Shown here: one piece after another, positions 48,116 through 64,000 of the stretch
Numbering within the stretch: the first letter of the stretch is position 1
Layout: the number at the start of each line of letters is the position of its first letter
NCBI RefSeq assembly: GCF_001649575.2
Contig: NC_051434.1
Location: forward strand, 11,254,761 to 11,318,760
Direction of reading: 5' to 3'
Source: Kryptolebias marmoratus
Taxonomy: Eukaryota; Chordata; Actinopteri; Cyprinodontiformes; Rivulidae
Length of the DNA: 64,000 nt
The notes under the pieces: model-generated
What the model was told of the DNA's origin: nothing
The model's input: only the letters and a program-made list of their open reading frames with translations
The model's database searches: none
Program-made: the position numbers and the translations under genes

Positions 48116-51100
48116 ATGGCACCCTCCACTTCTTCCCCTCTCCTCTCCTTGATTGTGACGGCGTGCGTCCTCTCCGCCGCGGACTCCCAGTACGAGAAGT
48201 ACAGCTTCCGGAGCTTCCCCAGGCACGAGCTGATGCCCCTGGAGTCCGCCTACAAGTACGCGCTGGACCAGTACACCGGCGAGAAGTGGCAGGACACGGT
48301 GGAGTACATGGAGGTGGCGCTGCGCCTCTACCGTCTGCTGCGGGACAGCGAGGCCTTCTGCAACCTGAACTGCAGCTCCGTGCGCCTGGAGGACGAGCAG
48401 AGGTTCGCCGAGTTCCCGGAGCTGCGGGCCTTCGGGAACGTGATGAAGAGGGCCCAGTGTCTGAAGCGCTGCAAGCAGGGGCTGCCCGCCTTCAGGCAGA
48501 GCCTGCCCGGCAGGGACACCATGGACGAGTTCGAGCGCAGGGAGCCGTACAGGTACCTGCAGTACGCCTACTTCAAGGTGAGACCTTCCTTACAGCTGCT
48601 CACAGCCCACTGCACTCCACTTTGTTGTTTTCATGTTGTTATTAACTATTACACCCTTCAGCTCATTCTGATTGGTGTCTTAACTTTTGTTTTTTGTAAC
48701 TTTTGTACCTAATCAAAATCATTTCACTTTACTTACAAATATTTCCCTCTCTAAAACCATTGTTCTCTTTAGAAATCTGCTTCAGCATATCTGCATTGTT
48801 TTGTCTTCTAATGTTACTTTTAGCTTTTTAAAATTTTTATTTTACCAGGTAAAATGTTTTACAAACATGACCTGAGCAAGAAACTCCATCAATAAACTAG
48901 GCACATCAGCTTTTGCTACGTTTAGCTTTTAGTTATTGTGTCACTGTAGAGTTACATGGTTGTTACACCACTTCCTGCTGGAAGTGCTACAGCTAGCTGC
49001 TGTTGCAAATCAACATGGAATACAGTATAAATAATGTAATGTGAAACTGATAGAGATAAAAACAACTAGCTGTCGCTTCGTCAATCAGGTCAGAGCTAAA
49101 GTGCATTTCCCTAAACTGAGGCTTATCTAAAGCAGGTAAGATATTAACCGGACTCAGCTGCTTTGCAGAACCCCGTCTCAAAAGATCCAGTCATCATAAG
49201 ACCACGAAACAAGCACAGGGTGTTCTGTTAAAAGGCTTTCACACATGTTAAAACTCAAACTCAGGTCTAAACGGCCCACATAAGAACTATAAAGATCTCA
49301 GGAGAACCTCTGAGGTGGATTGTTACTCCTTAGTACTCAAATTATTCAGAAAATAAGTGAACAACAGAACAGAACAACTAATTTCTCAGTAATTACAGTT
49401 GTCTTATAATTAAACCTTTTTTACCCCAAACTGTGTAGTCCCCAGTTCAAACAAGCCATCACTTTTACACCAAAAAAAAAACAACTCTGTTGCTGTGTTT
49501 TGTTGTGCGTCTCAGTCCAACAACCTGGCCAAGGCGGTGTCTGCTGCTCACACCTTCCTGCTGAAGCATCCAGATGACGAGATGATGCAGAAGAACATGG
49601 CCTACTACAAGAGTCTGCCTGGAGCAGAAGAACACCTCAAAGACCTGGAGACCAAATCCTATGAGGTACACAGCCATTTGCACACACCCAAAAGGTCCCG
49701 ACGAGTTCCCCCAATCTTTGTAAGGTAACTAGCCCCACCCCTCCACATTTAATATCATTGAAAAGCCCAAAATGTCCTCTGAAGACAGCAAAAGGTGTTT
49801 ATTCAGTAATATGCAGTGGCTGGAAGAGATTCCGGTTTATAAATGTCCTTCAGAAACCTTCAGAGGGCATCATCGCTTCCAGTTTCTGCCCTGAAGTACT
49901 TTAAAAAGGTCTAATTCTTGCATCAAGGTTACACGTGAACCTTTCATTCGAGCTGTCGCCCTTTAACCGTGGCATAAATGACTTGTAAACAAGGCGCAGG
50001 CAGGAACCAGACTGGGCCGCAAATTGCGAGCGACATCTACGACGGAGCGGCCAAAATGTCTCGGCGAAGGAGCAGTGAGGCCTCGCTCCCATGTCACAGG
50101 ATTTATCCATCCATCCATTTTCTTTACCCGCTTCTCCATTCCGGGTCACGGGGAGCTGGTGCCTATCCCCAGCAGTCACTGTGCAAGAGGCGGGGGACAC
50201 CCTGGACAGGTCACAAGTCCATCACAGGGCCACATATAGACAAACGGGACAAACAACCATTCACACTCTCACCTAGGAACAATTTTAGAGTCATCAATTA
50301 ACCTAACCTGCATGTTTTTGGTCTGTGGGAGGAAACTGGAGTACCCAGAGTAAACCCACGTGTGCACAGGGAGAACATGCAAACTCCACCCAGAAAGGCC
50401 CCAGGCCGGGAAGCGATCCTGCAACCCTCTTGCTGGGAGGCAACAGCTCTAACCACTATGCCACTGTGCCACTCACAGGATTTATTTTTTTATTATTAAT
50501 GTCCAGGACAAATATCTTCTCAGAATAGTCCCAGAGTCACCATGGGTGTCTGGAACTTCCTCTCAAACTTTTCTCAATTTTCTTTTCAAAAAGAGCGAGA
50601 AAGGTGAGACAACTCTGAGTGGGTTGTACTGAAACAAGTTGATTCAAGTGGAAATTTGCATTTTTTCTTTCAATTTTATGTCTCCAACTAGTCTAACAAT
50701 GACTAACTATGATACAGTGTGTTTTTGTGCTGAAGTGTGAATAAATTTGCCCAGAACTGTAAAACAGAAGAAGATGGTCTTAAGCATGGACGGTTTCTGA
50801 TCTTTTGAGACTTTTTTTGACTTTGTTACACCCATACCCACAACTCATTGCAAACACACACACAGCTCATCCTATATTTGGTGTTGTGGGTGTGCTGATG
50901 TGGTAGCAGCCTGTGGTTTGTTTCACCTCAGTCAAAAAAAACTTTTTAATTTCTGTACGTCTCCTAAAATCTTGTGAATGCTCACATAAATCCCTGTATT
51001 TAATGATGGTTATGTCTTCATCGTGTGGCGTTTCAGACCTTGTTTGTGCGGGCAGTGAGGGCATATAATGGCGACAACTTCCGCACCTCGGTGTCCGACA

Positions 51101-53630
51101 TGGAGCTGGCTCTGAGGGACTACTTCAAGGTCTACGACGAGTGCCTGGCTGCGTCTGAGGGCCCGAGGACCGTCACCGACTTCAAAGACTTCTACCCGTC
51201 TATAGCCAGTGTGTTTGACCTGTTCATGACCCTGCCACTGTTCAAGAGTCAGTCCTTAAATTAAATCTTCTCATGTCGGTTCTCTTTTCTTTTTTTCCTG
51301 TTTAGATCACTACATAGAAGTCCTTGAAAGAAAGGTGAGGTGTGAAAGCGAGCTGACGCCTGTTGTCGGGGGGTTTGTCGTAGAGAAGTTCGTAGCCACC
51401 ATGTACCACTACCTGCAGTTCGCCTATTACAAACGTGAGTAGAAACAGTGTCCGGGGTCGACGGCGTCTCTGGGTTATCAGTGAAAGTCTCTGGACTCGG
51501 TTTGTTGTCGTTGTTTTTAGTGAATGACCTGAAGAACGCAGTGCCGTGCGCAGCCAGCTACATGCTGTTCGACCAGGACGATGAAGTCATGAAGAACAAC
51601 GTCGCCTACTACAAATATCACAAAAAGCAATGGGACCTGACAGAAGAGGACTTCCTCCCCAGATCAGTAAGTTCAGCTGCTTTCTGTTTGCTCCAGATGA
51701 CTGTGGGGGTTCTGTGGAAAGACCAAGAGCAAAAAATATCTCTTTGAAGGGCTTGAGTTTGAAAGAAAATAGTTTAATGTCGATCAGATTGACTCGCTGT
51801 TAGCTCGACTGAGCGGGCCCGAGATTTCACCGCACTTCATGCGAACGCTACTTCATCGAACATTGCAGTCAGTTTCACGTTACACAGGTATTTACATCGA
51901 ATTTCATGGGCTAGCTCAAATCCAGGCAGCAGCAGCTAGCTGTAGCACCTCTAGAGCATTCTGTGGCACGTCGAGAAGAGATATATCATTTGTTTTTGCG
52001 AGGATAACTGAGTACACAAAACCAAACCTAACTGCAAAACACCACGAAATGTCAGGCATTAAAGAAAGCTTTAGAGCCTGCCTACTCTAATTTATGAAAA
52101 CAGTTTATTACTTTACATTGTACTACTTTATACGACAGTAGAAAATGTACTTTATAGCAATAGTTTTCCAAACTTTTCAACTTATGACCCACAAACTAAC
52201 AGTGGCAGAGTCATGTGACCCAAACTACCTTAGCTCAAAATATTCAAACAGACCAATTAAACAACAACGATAACATTGACTCAATAATCATTTGACTAAT
52301 ATTATCCATTTTTAAACCACTGAACAGTTATGGTAAAAAGAAATATACCGTTAGCAGCCATTTTTTAATTTATTGTAATATCTGGAAATTATTATATTAT
52401 TATTATAGTTGGTGTTTCTGGGCCCCATTGAGGTCCTGACTCCAACTATAGCATCACATTTAAGTGGTTATTTAAAAAGGGGAATCGGATATTTTACTTT
52501 TATATGCACTCTATATAAACTTTTACAAATGTAAAAAAAAAACAAACAAACAAAAAGACCACATTCACTTTTAAAAGTAGCTCATTTAAAAGTAAGTCAA
52601 TAATTCGTTCCACAACAATTATACTTAATTGCACTTCTGCTCAGATGTTTCAAAGATGTCTTTATGATTAAAATCACAAATAAACATTTTGTACACAAAA
52701 ATGTGTTAGTTTCAGATCAGTTTCCTTTACAGCCATTTTACTTTTCGCTCATTCTAACATGAGGGCTGTCATCGTGGAGATAAAATACTCACCTGTGCTG
52801 AGATATTACAGTTTTTAACGGTTTCTAGTTAACCCATAATGATATTTGTTACGTTTTATTATTTAAATGACTAGAATAGAAGAATAAATTTGCAGTTTTG
52901 TTTATATTGATGTGAGGTTTTGGTGGTTTTTTTTTTGCTTATTTAAATGTAGGAAATGTGTTTTTTATGTCATTTTCACAAAGAAAACAGCTTTTGTCAC
53001 GAGATTTTCTGTGTGTGTGTGTGTGTATGTTTGCTGCAGGAGGCAGTGCGGTACTACAATCAGACCACCATGCAGCTACAGATGTTGGAGTTCTCCAAGC
53101 AGCGCCTTGCGAGCGACGATGAGGTGCGTGTAACAGCGTTTTACACGTTTTTCCGGCTCAGCCCGGAGGTCTTCGGTCAGTCAGAGAGACTCCAGAGAAG
53201 TAAGACGCCGATAAAAATAGGCGCGCTTAATTTGCTTACAGTTGGGACTGGGCTCAGTCACATGACCCATCCTGCAGCACAATGTGCCCTGTGTTCACGG
53301 CTGTAATGTCGCCGGCGGGCATGTGATGGCAGCATGGCACCGCGTTTACTGCCAGTGATTTTGCTGCAGCACCATCGGGTTAAACCACCATAAGCCAGGA
53401 TTACACGTTGTTTGTGCTAAATGGAATTCAGGTCCCGACTTTAATCTTTTTAGTAATGCAGGATATGAGAAATCACTGATAAAAATGTCAGTGGGGGGAT
53501 TTCTGCTAATCCACTTTGAAACGAAACAGACCTCACTGATTTATTTTGTGTGTGTGTGTGTGTGTTTTTTTTTTTTTTGCAGGGCGAGGTGGTGGAGTTT
53601 ATAGATGAGTTCTTGGACGAGGATAACTAA
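48116..53630 (+). CDS. crtap: Cartilage-associated protein (CRTAP)
   Basis: Seven coding exons: 48116-48577, 49516-49665, 51037-51208, 51306-51434, 51521-51666, 53040-53123 and 53583-53630. They total 1191 nt, 396 residues (human 401). A signal peptide is followed by [20 protein letters not shown]; later hallmarks are [69 protein letters not shown] and [17 protein letters not shown], ending [20 protein letters not shown] is the non-enzymatic partner of prolyl 3-hydroxylase 1 and cyclophilin B in the ER and is needed to 3-hydroxylate a specific proline of fibrillar collagens. It has TPR-like helical repeats and no KDEL, as expected. The paralog p3h4 is the main alternative, but exon sequences and the neighbouring susd5 favour crtap. 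The ATG at 48116 is chosen because the signal peptide starts there and no in-frame ATG precedes it. Confidence 0.95.
50095..50475 (-). mobile_element. Full-length-like fish tRNA-derived SINE
   Basis: Read on the minus strand: a tRNA-like head (agtggttagagctgttgcct and a box-B-like aggatcgcttcccgg), then ggagtttgcatgttctccct, ctcccacagaccaaaaacat, gcaggttaggttaattgatg, a gtgaatggttgtttgtcccg block and a (GGAT)n tail. This is one of the commonest fish SINE layouts. It lies in crtap intron 2. Confidence 0.8.
51740..53039. other. crtap intron 5, no features besides microsatellite
   Basis: AT-rich intron sequence with no exon signal. A (GT)n microsatellite at about 53010-53029 abuts the exon 6 acceptor. 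Confidence 0.5.
53548..53580. repeat. (GT)n plus T run at the last crtap acceptor
   Basis: The polypyrimidine tract of the final crtap intron is a GT microsatellite followed by about 11 T directly before gcag. Length variation here could affect splicing of the last exon. Confidence 0.8.
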
Positions 53631-53916
53631 GCAAACACTGAAACACGATGGACAAAACACTCCAAAGTTTTTATTTATTGGGATGGAAACAGACTTTAAA
53701 TGATGAGTTACATTTTGACCTGCAGCTCGTAATCAGGAATTGTTTTTAGTTTGCCATTTTGTGCGCTAAATATCCAGTTTGGTGGTTTGAACTGACGGCA
53801 CGACAGCCCAGTGGTTAAAAAAGACAACAATAATAAGGACAGATGTTTGTTTACTCACTGGTTTGTAAATGTTTTCTTCCACTGTGAATCATCGTTAATG
53901 TCATGGAATTTTTTAC

Positions 53917-53922
53917 AATAAA
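53917..53922 (+). terminator. crtap poly(A) signal
   Basis: AATAAA, about 290 bases after the crtap stop codon, followed by T/A-rich DNA. It is the first canonical signal downstream of the stop. Confidence 0.65.
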
Positions 53923-53939
53923 ACAGTTCAAGAACAATC

Positions 53940-56900
53940 TTTGAGAACTTTGCTAATATCACATAATTATTCTACTTTTTAAAGGGATCGTCTGGTGAGT
54001 TTTAAAGTGACGATCTGTCAAATATTATCAAGGTATTATTAATAGTCAGTGCCTTATCATCAGTAGTAGAACATATAATATAGAAAAAAGGGCAGATTAG
54101 CCGTTTGCTTAGCCAGGCTAGACTTTAGCTGCACTCTTAGCCAAACAAGGGTTTGTTTTATATTGTATTTTAGGTCAATTCTTTCCAAAAACGTCATACT
54201 GGTGTGATCAAATGCTGCACTAGCTCATATTAAACCAAAAAAAAAAAATACTCTGTTTAGTTTGTTGTATTCTCAACCAAACAACGTCCGTGTTACAATG
54301 AAAATGCACGTGTGCTGAGTATAGATACTCGTTTGGTTAAGACAAACTAAACAAATGGTGTCATGCAAAAGTTTAATATTAGCTAATGTAGCGTTCTTTC
54401 ACACCAGTATAACAGTTTTTGAGAAATAGTTGCTTTATGAGGCTGAGAAACGATATATAATGGGTCTTTATTAGCCTAACCTGGACAAAGACTTCTGCAC
54501 GTTTCTTCAGTCTGTGTTTTGTGAGTGAAGTCACAGCTCATAAGGTAATTATATTTGACAGAAGATCACTTCAAAAGCAACCAGACTATCCTTTAATCAC
54601 TGTTTCCAAAGAAAAAAAATGAAAATAATAGGATATAATTGACTGTCCACACATTTAAACCTTATTAATTGAAATATCTTAAAACACAAAGTTTGGAAAA
54701 CTTTAGTGAATATTTAAACAGCTATTTCTCTGTTCCAGTCTACTGTTTTTTTAAATTTTTTATTGGGGTGTTTATAAATTTAAAAAAGAAAAAAATCCCT
54801 GAAAAAGAAGTGGAGAACGTGATGAAGAGCTGAGTGGAGACATTCAGGGAAAATCTTGTTTGAACATTGAGTCTCTGTGCAGTTTGTCACACGGTGGTGC
54901 GAGAAACCCACAGGAGAACATTCTCCATCTTGTTTTGTTTTTTAACTTTTCCTTCACTTCATCGTTTTATCTTTCTGTGTTTTCAGTATTTTACAAGCCT
55001 GACTACAGGAGGAGGAAAGAATAGGACCTCAGGATAGGATCACATGTTTGGATAAAGATGTCTGATCTGTAACATGAGTGACGATTTGTTCTGGACCCCG
55101 ACCACAGTAAAAAGTCCAATCAGAAAAACAGGTTTTATATTTTTATTGAGACTCAGGAAACACATGCATGTTACACATTTTGTTCTGCTGACAAACACTT
55201 CTGTCTGTTCGATGTGAAAATAACGATAATTTTTTTAATTCAGAAAAAAAGGCTAAAAATGCAACATAATCTTTGTATTTTATCTAGAGGTGCACCAATC
55301 ACACTTTTCTGAGACGATTCTGATTACTGATTTTTGTAAACCTCTGCAGATTTCAATTTTATCCAATTCTCTTTTCTTTCTTATTGTTATATTTACAAAC
55401 ATCCTAATATATATGGATAAAAACTTTATTGTGCTCATAAAAAAACATTTGTAGATAAAAGATGTAATCTTGAAATCATCAGGATCAGCTTTGGTTTTTC
55501 CATCACTGGAAGTAAACAAATCATCGATGTTGGGAGCAAAAGTCTATATTTTTGTATCATTTTCATATTTTTACATAAATCAGCTCCAGTGGACACCTTT
55601 CACGTCTGTCTGTGGTTTTATGGAGAGTTAAATTATGAAAAGTGTCAAAAGCTTGACAACTTGTGACCACTGTTTAATTAAAAAGAATGACTTTTTTGGG
55701 TTGTTTCTTGTAAAGTTGTGGTTTTGGAGATAAAAGGTTTCTGTAATATTCTACAGATTATTAAACAGAGACGTTTATATCAAGAAAAAACAGCTGAAGT
55801 TAAGATATTGATGTCCTTTATAAGCCAGGTTGTATTTTTTACACCTTAAAACATAAAAGTTCATCAAATCACAGGACAATCAGACTTTTGATTGCTGCTT
55901 CGGTGTAACAAGTTCACAAACTGGGAATAAAATTTAACGTTCGAGTTTCGGATCATTTGGTCATCAGTCAGGCTTAAAATCAGCTGATTCTGGTCACAAT
56001 CCGATTAATTGGTGCATCCCTACTTTTAACATTCCCTTATTCATAATATTTAGGCCTGAAACCTGGTGTGCAATCGGCAGAGTTGACTTTATTTCTTATA
56101 CTGAGTATGTCACTTGTTTAAACACTGTGTTTTATATCAGGTGAAGTGAAACGTTGTAGATGAGGGCAGACATCAGAACTAAATGCAGCTCGGTTGTTTG
56201 TGAGGACACTGATTTACGCCACACCAGTAACACTACAGTATGCAGAATGTTATTACAGTCACAGACTGATGTTTACAGAAATATACACACTTCACTGCTG
56301 TCACCACTGTGTCAGTTCAGTTTCAGATTTAAGAAAAGAAGAAAAAACTCTAATATTTGTAGGTTTATGACTCATAGCAAGCTGGCAAACAGATCACATC
56401 CTTTACACCCACAACTGAAGTAAGCAAAAAAAAACACACAAAGCGCTGGGTTTTGAATTAGAAACATAAAAAAAATTGGCACCGATGACAGTTCCAAAAT
56501 GTTATTTTTCAAAAATTAACACAAACTATTTACAATAATTAGTTATTTTTAATCATTTTTATGAAGTCAAATTCTATTTCTTTCCACTAACTAAAATAAC
56601 ACGCTCTGACGTCAAGATTTAAACTCTTCTAGTCAATTTGTATTTATTTACATTTGACTTATTAAATGTCACTTTCTGTCTTAAACTTGAACTACAGAAA
56701 GAACGACAAGTGAACACCACAAAGTCAAACAGAGTAGCAGTACACAGTAAAGTGATTTTAAAGCTACAACTAAAGAGGGAATCAAATTTAAGATGAATAA
56801 TAGTTTTTAACCAATAAGATTTTCTCAGTTTTGACTGGCTAAAATAAAATTTAAAAGGTCTGAGAGAAAACTGGATCTGGTTTTCTCTCTGGTGTTCATG

Positions 56901-58155
56901 ATTGAAGATTAAAATCCTTTTTTATTTTTTATTTTTTTACTGTGGATAGTTTTATTTTTGTTTTTATTGACTGGAGTTGTATCCTTTTTTGTGGGATGAG
57001 GATTATGAGCTATTCAGAGAGAGGGAAAACAAACTTCACTTGCTTCTAAAAGATTAGCATCCAGGTCATCGTGAATCCCGAAAACAAAATCATAAGAGCA
57101 GGAAATACAAAATAAGGCTATATGTCCTGGAAATTTCAATACATTACAATAACTTTAAATTGGAATTAGTTATTTGTGGTTTAATTGGGGCTAAAAAGGA
57201 TATTTTACATGTCATTTGCATGTAAAACAGTATGTAGTACAATTTAGGGCTTGTGGTAAAGCCCTGATTTTGAGCTATTGTTACAATATGTACTATTATT
57301 GTGATTGAACTATTATATAAGCATGTCACAAATCCTATTTCAAGATAAAGTAAAAACATTTGAGGTCATGATCCTTTGTTGTGTTAGCACCGCACTGTTT
57401 AACCTCTGTTGAGTTTGAGTTCCAGTCTGGTTCCTCAGTCACAAACTTTATAGGCAATTTACACAAACCTGACACACTAGCACGTTATCTTTATCGCGTG
57501 CGCACATCTGGGTGAGTCTGGTTGCCTCTACGTCTCTCCAACCAAATGCCAAAAACAACAGAAAGGGTACAACAAATGGTCATCAACACTCATCTACCCG
57601 TCAACATAAGACAACTTTCTGTTTATTCAGCTGATCACTCTGAAAATCAACATGAACAAAAAATTCAAACAAAAACAAAAAGACAAGCACAAAACACTAA
57701 GATTCTTTGCCACAATGTCCAAGAACCTCCAAAGTTTAATTCTCATTTCATATATTCAGGCATGTCTTGTGTTGTGGTTTTCCAAATTATGGTTTTTATT
57801 TTTCAGTTTCAGGATTTGACGCACAGCTCATTTATGAGTCCAGCCAGATGGAAACCTTTAAAACTAATGGATAAGTATAACTAATAGGGATGAATTTCCA
57901 AAAGGTTGGTTGTTAAGGGATTTGTTGCCGTCTTCTTTCACTCGAGTTGCAGTGTATCAAATATTTTTGGTGACTTTACCATGGTTTGCTCGTTGAAGCA
58001 GAGCTGTAGCACGTTATTGGTTCATACATATCCAGAGTCTTTACACCTGTGGTAGTGTCTGACAAGATGTGGAGATGTACACTCCTCCCAAACTCATCAG
58101 AATTTACTAATCTGTCCTAAAAGTCTCTTCAGCCGTTCCGCACCGTCACAAGCTC
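53940..58155. other. crtap-susd5 convergent interval, with susd5 3' UTR
   Basis: AT-rich and non-coding. It should contain the 3' UTR of susd5 (minus strand). A hAT-like element occupies 55285-56022. No other gene is recognised; short frames here lack any domain. Confidence 0.45.
55285..56022. mobile_element. hAT-type non-autonomous element
   Basis: The left end tagaggtgcaccaatcacac and the right end gattaattggtgcatcccta are inverted copies with the TAGGGATGCACC-like terminus typical of hAT elements. About 740 bases with no transposase frame. Confidence 0.65.
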
Positions 58156-62923
<4,768 letters not shown>

Positions 62924-64000
62924 CTGGACACAGACAGGTAGATGGACAGAATGTCACTTTAGTTGTATTGTTTCATGAGAGAGTGGCCAACAGGAAAATA
63001 AAGTCAAGGATTGAGGCTGATCAGAAGGAAACCCAGTATGTTTGTTGTTCATTGTCAGACACTGTGAATTCACTCAGGTTGTGTAAACATGGCAAACTCG
63101 TGTCAAAGTATCACCAACCAAGTCTTTTATATCTTCTGTTAAAAGTGAATAGAGGCAGAACAATTTTAGGAATATAAATATATTGTTTCTGCTCAGCATG
63201 AACTGCTGCTCTGGTCCATAAATGTCTACATGAAACAGAACCAAGCACCACATCCTGATTTTCTGCCCATCCAAATATTATTGCAGCGTGACATCAGGGT
63301 CCAAAAAGCCCCGTCATGGCTCAGACGTGCTTCGGTATCAGCAGCATGTGACACAATGACGAATGAGGGATGGATGGCCCAGAGAGGAAGACTCCAAGAC
63401 TTCATAACGCTGTAGATTTTACACGTTTACCAAGAGGTTTTTAAAAAATGCTACCGCCTACATGCATGCTCCAACTCAAGCTTCTTGGGTCAATCAAACC
63501 CTGCTCCCATAGCAACCCCTGGCACCAGTTAACCCAGCGTACCAGAAAAGAAAAATGTCACCGCGAGTGAGACGCATCTAATAAAAGTTGATCTATATTC
63601 CTGGTAAAGACGCGCTCGGTAACAGGAACGGCTTTTGGACTTGAAGTGTGAGAATCTGAGCGTAACCGAACTAATCAAAGTGTCAGTATTTGGAAAGAAT
63701 TTGACTGGCGCCGCAGTGAGACTGTGACTCACGATGCATGCCTATGCCACGCTAACTTCAGCTTATAAGGGCAAAAGACTGAGAGAAACAGGAAACGAGG
63801 CAGAATAGAAAATGTTTAAACACAGCAGTGTTTGAGTGACAGGCTGAAAAGAGGGACATTTTTTTTGAAAGAACAGCAATTTCTCAGATTTATTAGCTTT
63901 ATATCACATGTGAAACCAAAAGGAAGACGTTCATTTGTGTGAAACTTGGTGTTCTGTGACTGACAGGGTAACGTGAAGGTAGGAGAGTCAATCTGAGAAG
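62924..64000. other. susd5 upstream intron, to window edge
   Basis: I searched the minus strand for the first half of the Link domain and found none, so the remaining 5' exons are taken to be outside the window. Nothing else is recognised. Confidence 0.45.

Noticed and set aside
48116..53630. Assignment as p3h4 instead of crtap
   Set aside because: Exon-by-exon similarity to CRTAP is higher and the convergent neighbour susd5 matches the mammalian CRTAP locus.

Overview
This is vertebrate DNA and almost certainly from a ray-finned (teleost) fish. Genes have many small exons with GT-AG introns, the dispersed repeats are fish types (tRNA-derived SINE, L2-like LINE, Tc1, hAT and pogo DNA transposons), and the conserved proteins read as fish orthologs of vertebrate genes. 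I see no operons, CRISPR arrays or rRNA. Two runs of N (41947-42098, 45951-46057) are assembly gaps. Exon edges were read by eye from splice sites and reading phase, so they may be off by a base or two.

Layout. (1) 0.28-28.36 kb, minus strand: a 32-exon gene with no name I can give, about 1285 residues, carrying eight short matrin/U1-like C2H2 zinc fingers. All 32 exons join in phase. Its first intron (16.3-28.3 kb) is a transposon graveyard. (2) 28.4-33.6 kb: probable promoter of gene 1, then repeat-rich intergenic DNA with one orphan TATA-plus-signal-peptide exon candidate. (3) 33.63-35.55 kb, minus: dnal1, axonemal dynein light chain 1, with an RFX X-box-like and an NRF1-like motif just upstream of its start codon. 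(4) 37.38-46.29 kb, minus: fkbp9, an ER prolyl isomerase with four FKBP domains, two EF-hands and a C-terminal HDEL. (5) 48.12-53.63 kb, plus: crtap, the cartilage-associated protein of the collagen prolyl 3-hydroxylase complex. (6) 58.16-62.92 kb, minus, 5' end outside the window: susd5, a Link-plus-sushi single-pass membrane protein with a striking Asp/His tandem repeat.

How they relate. fkbp9 and crtap are divergent neighbours (start codons 1.8 kb apart), and both products act on proline-rich clients in the ER. crtap and susd5 are tail-to-tail, as in mammals, which supports calling this gene crtap rather than its paralog p3h4. dnal1 is a motile-cilium gene with no functional tie to its neighbours. 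The zinc-finger gene is the least ordinary item: it is built from repeated exon modules with conserved intron phases and I cannot match it to a named vertebrate gene.
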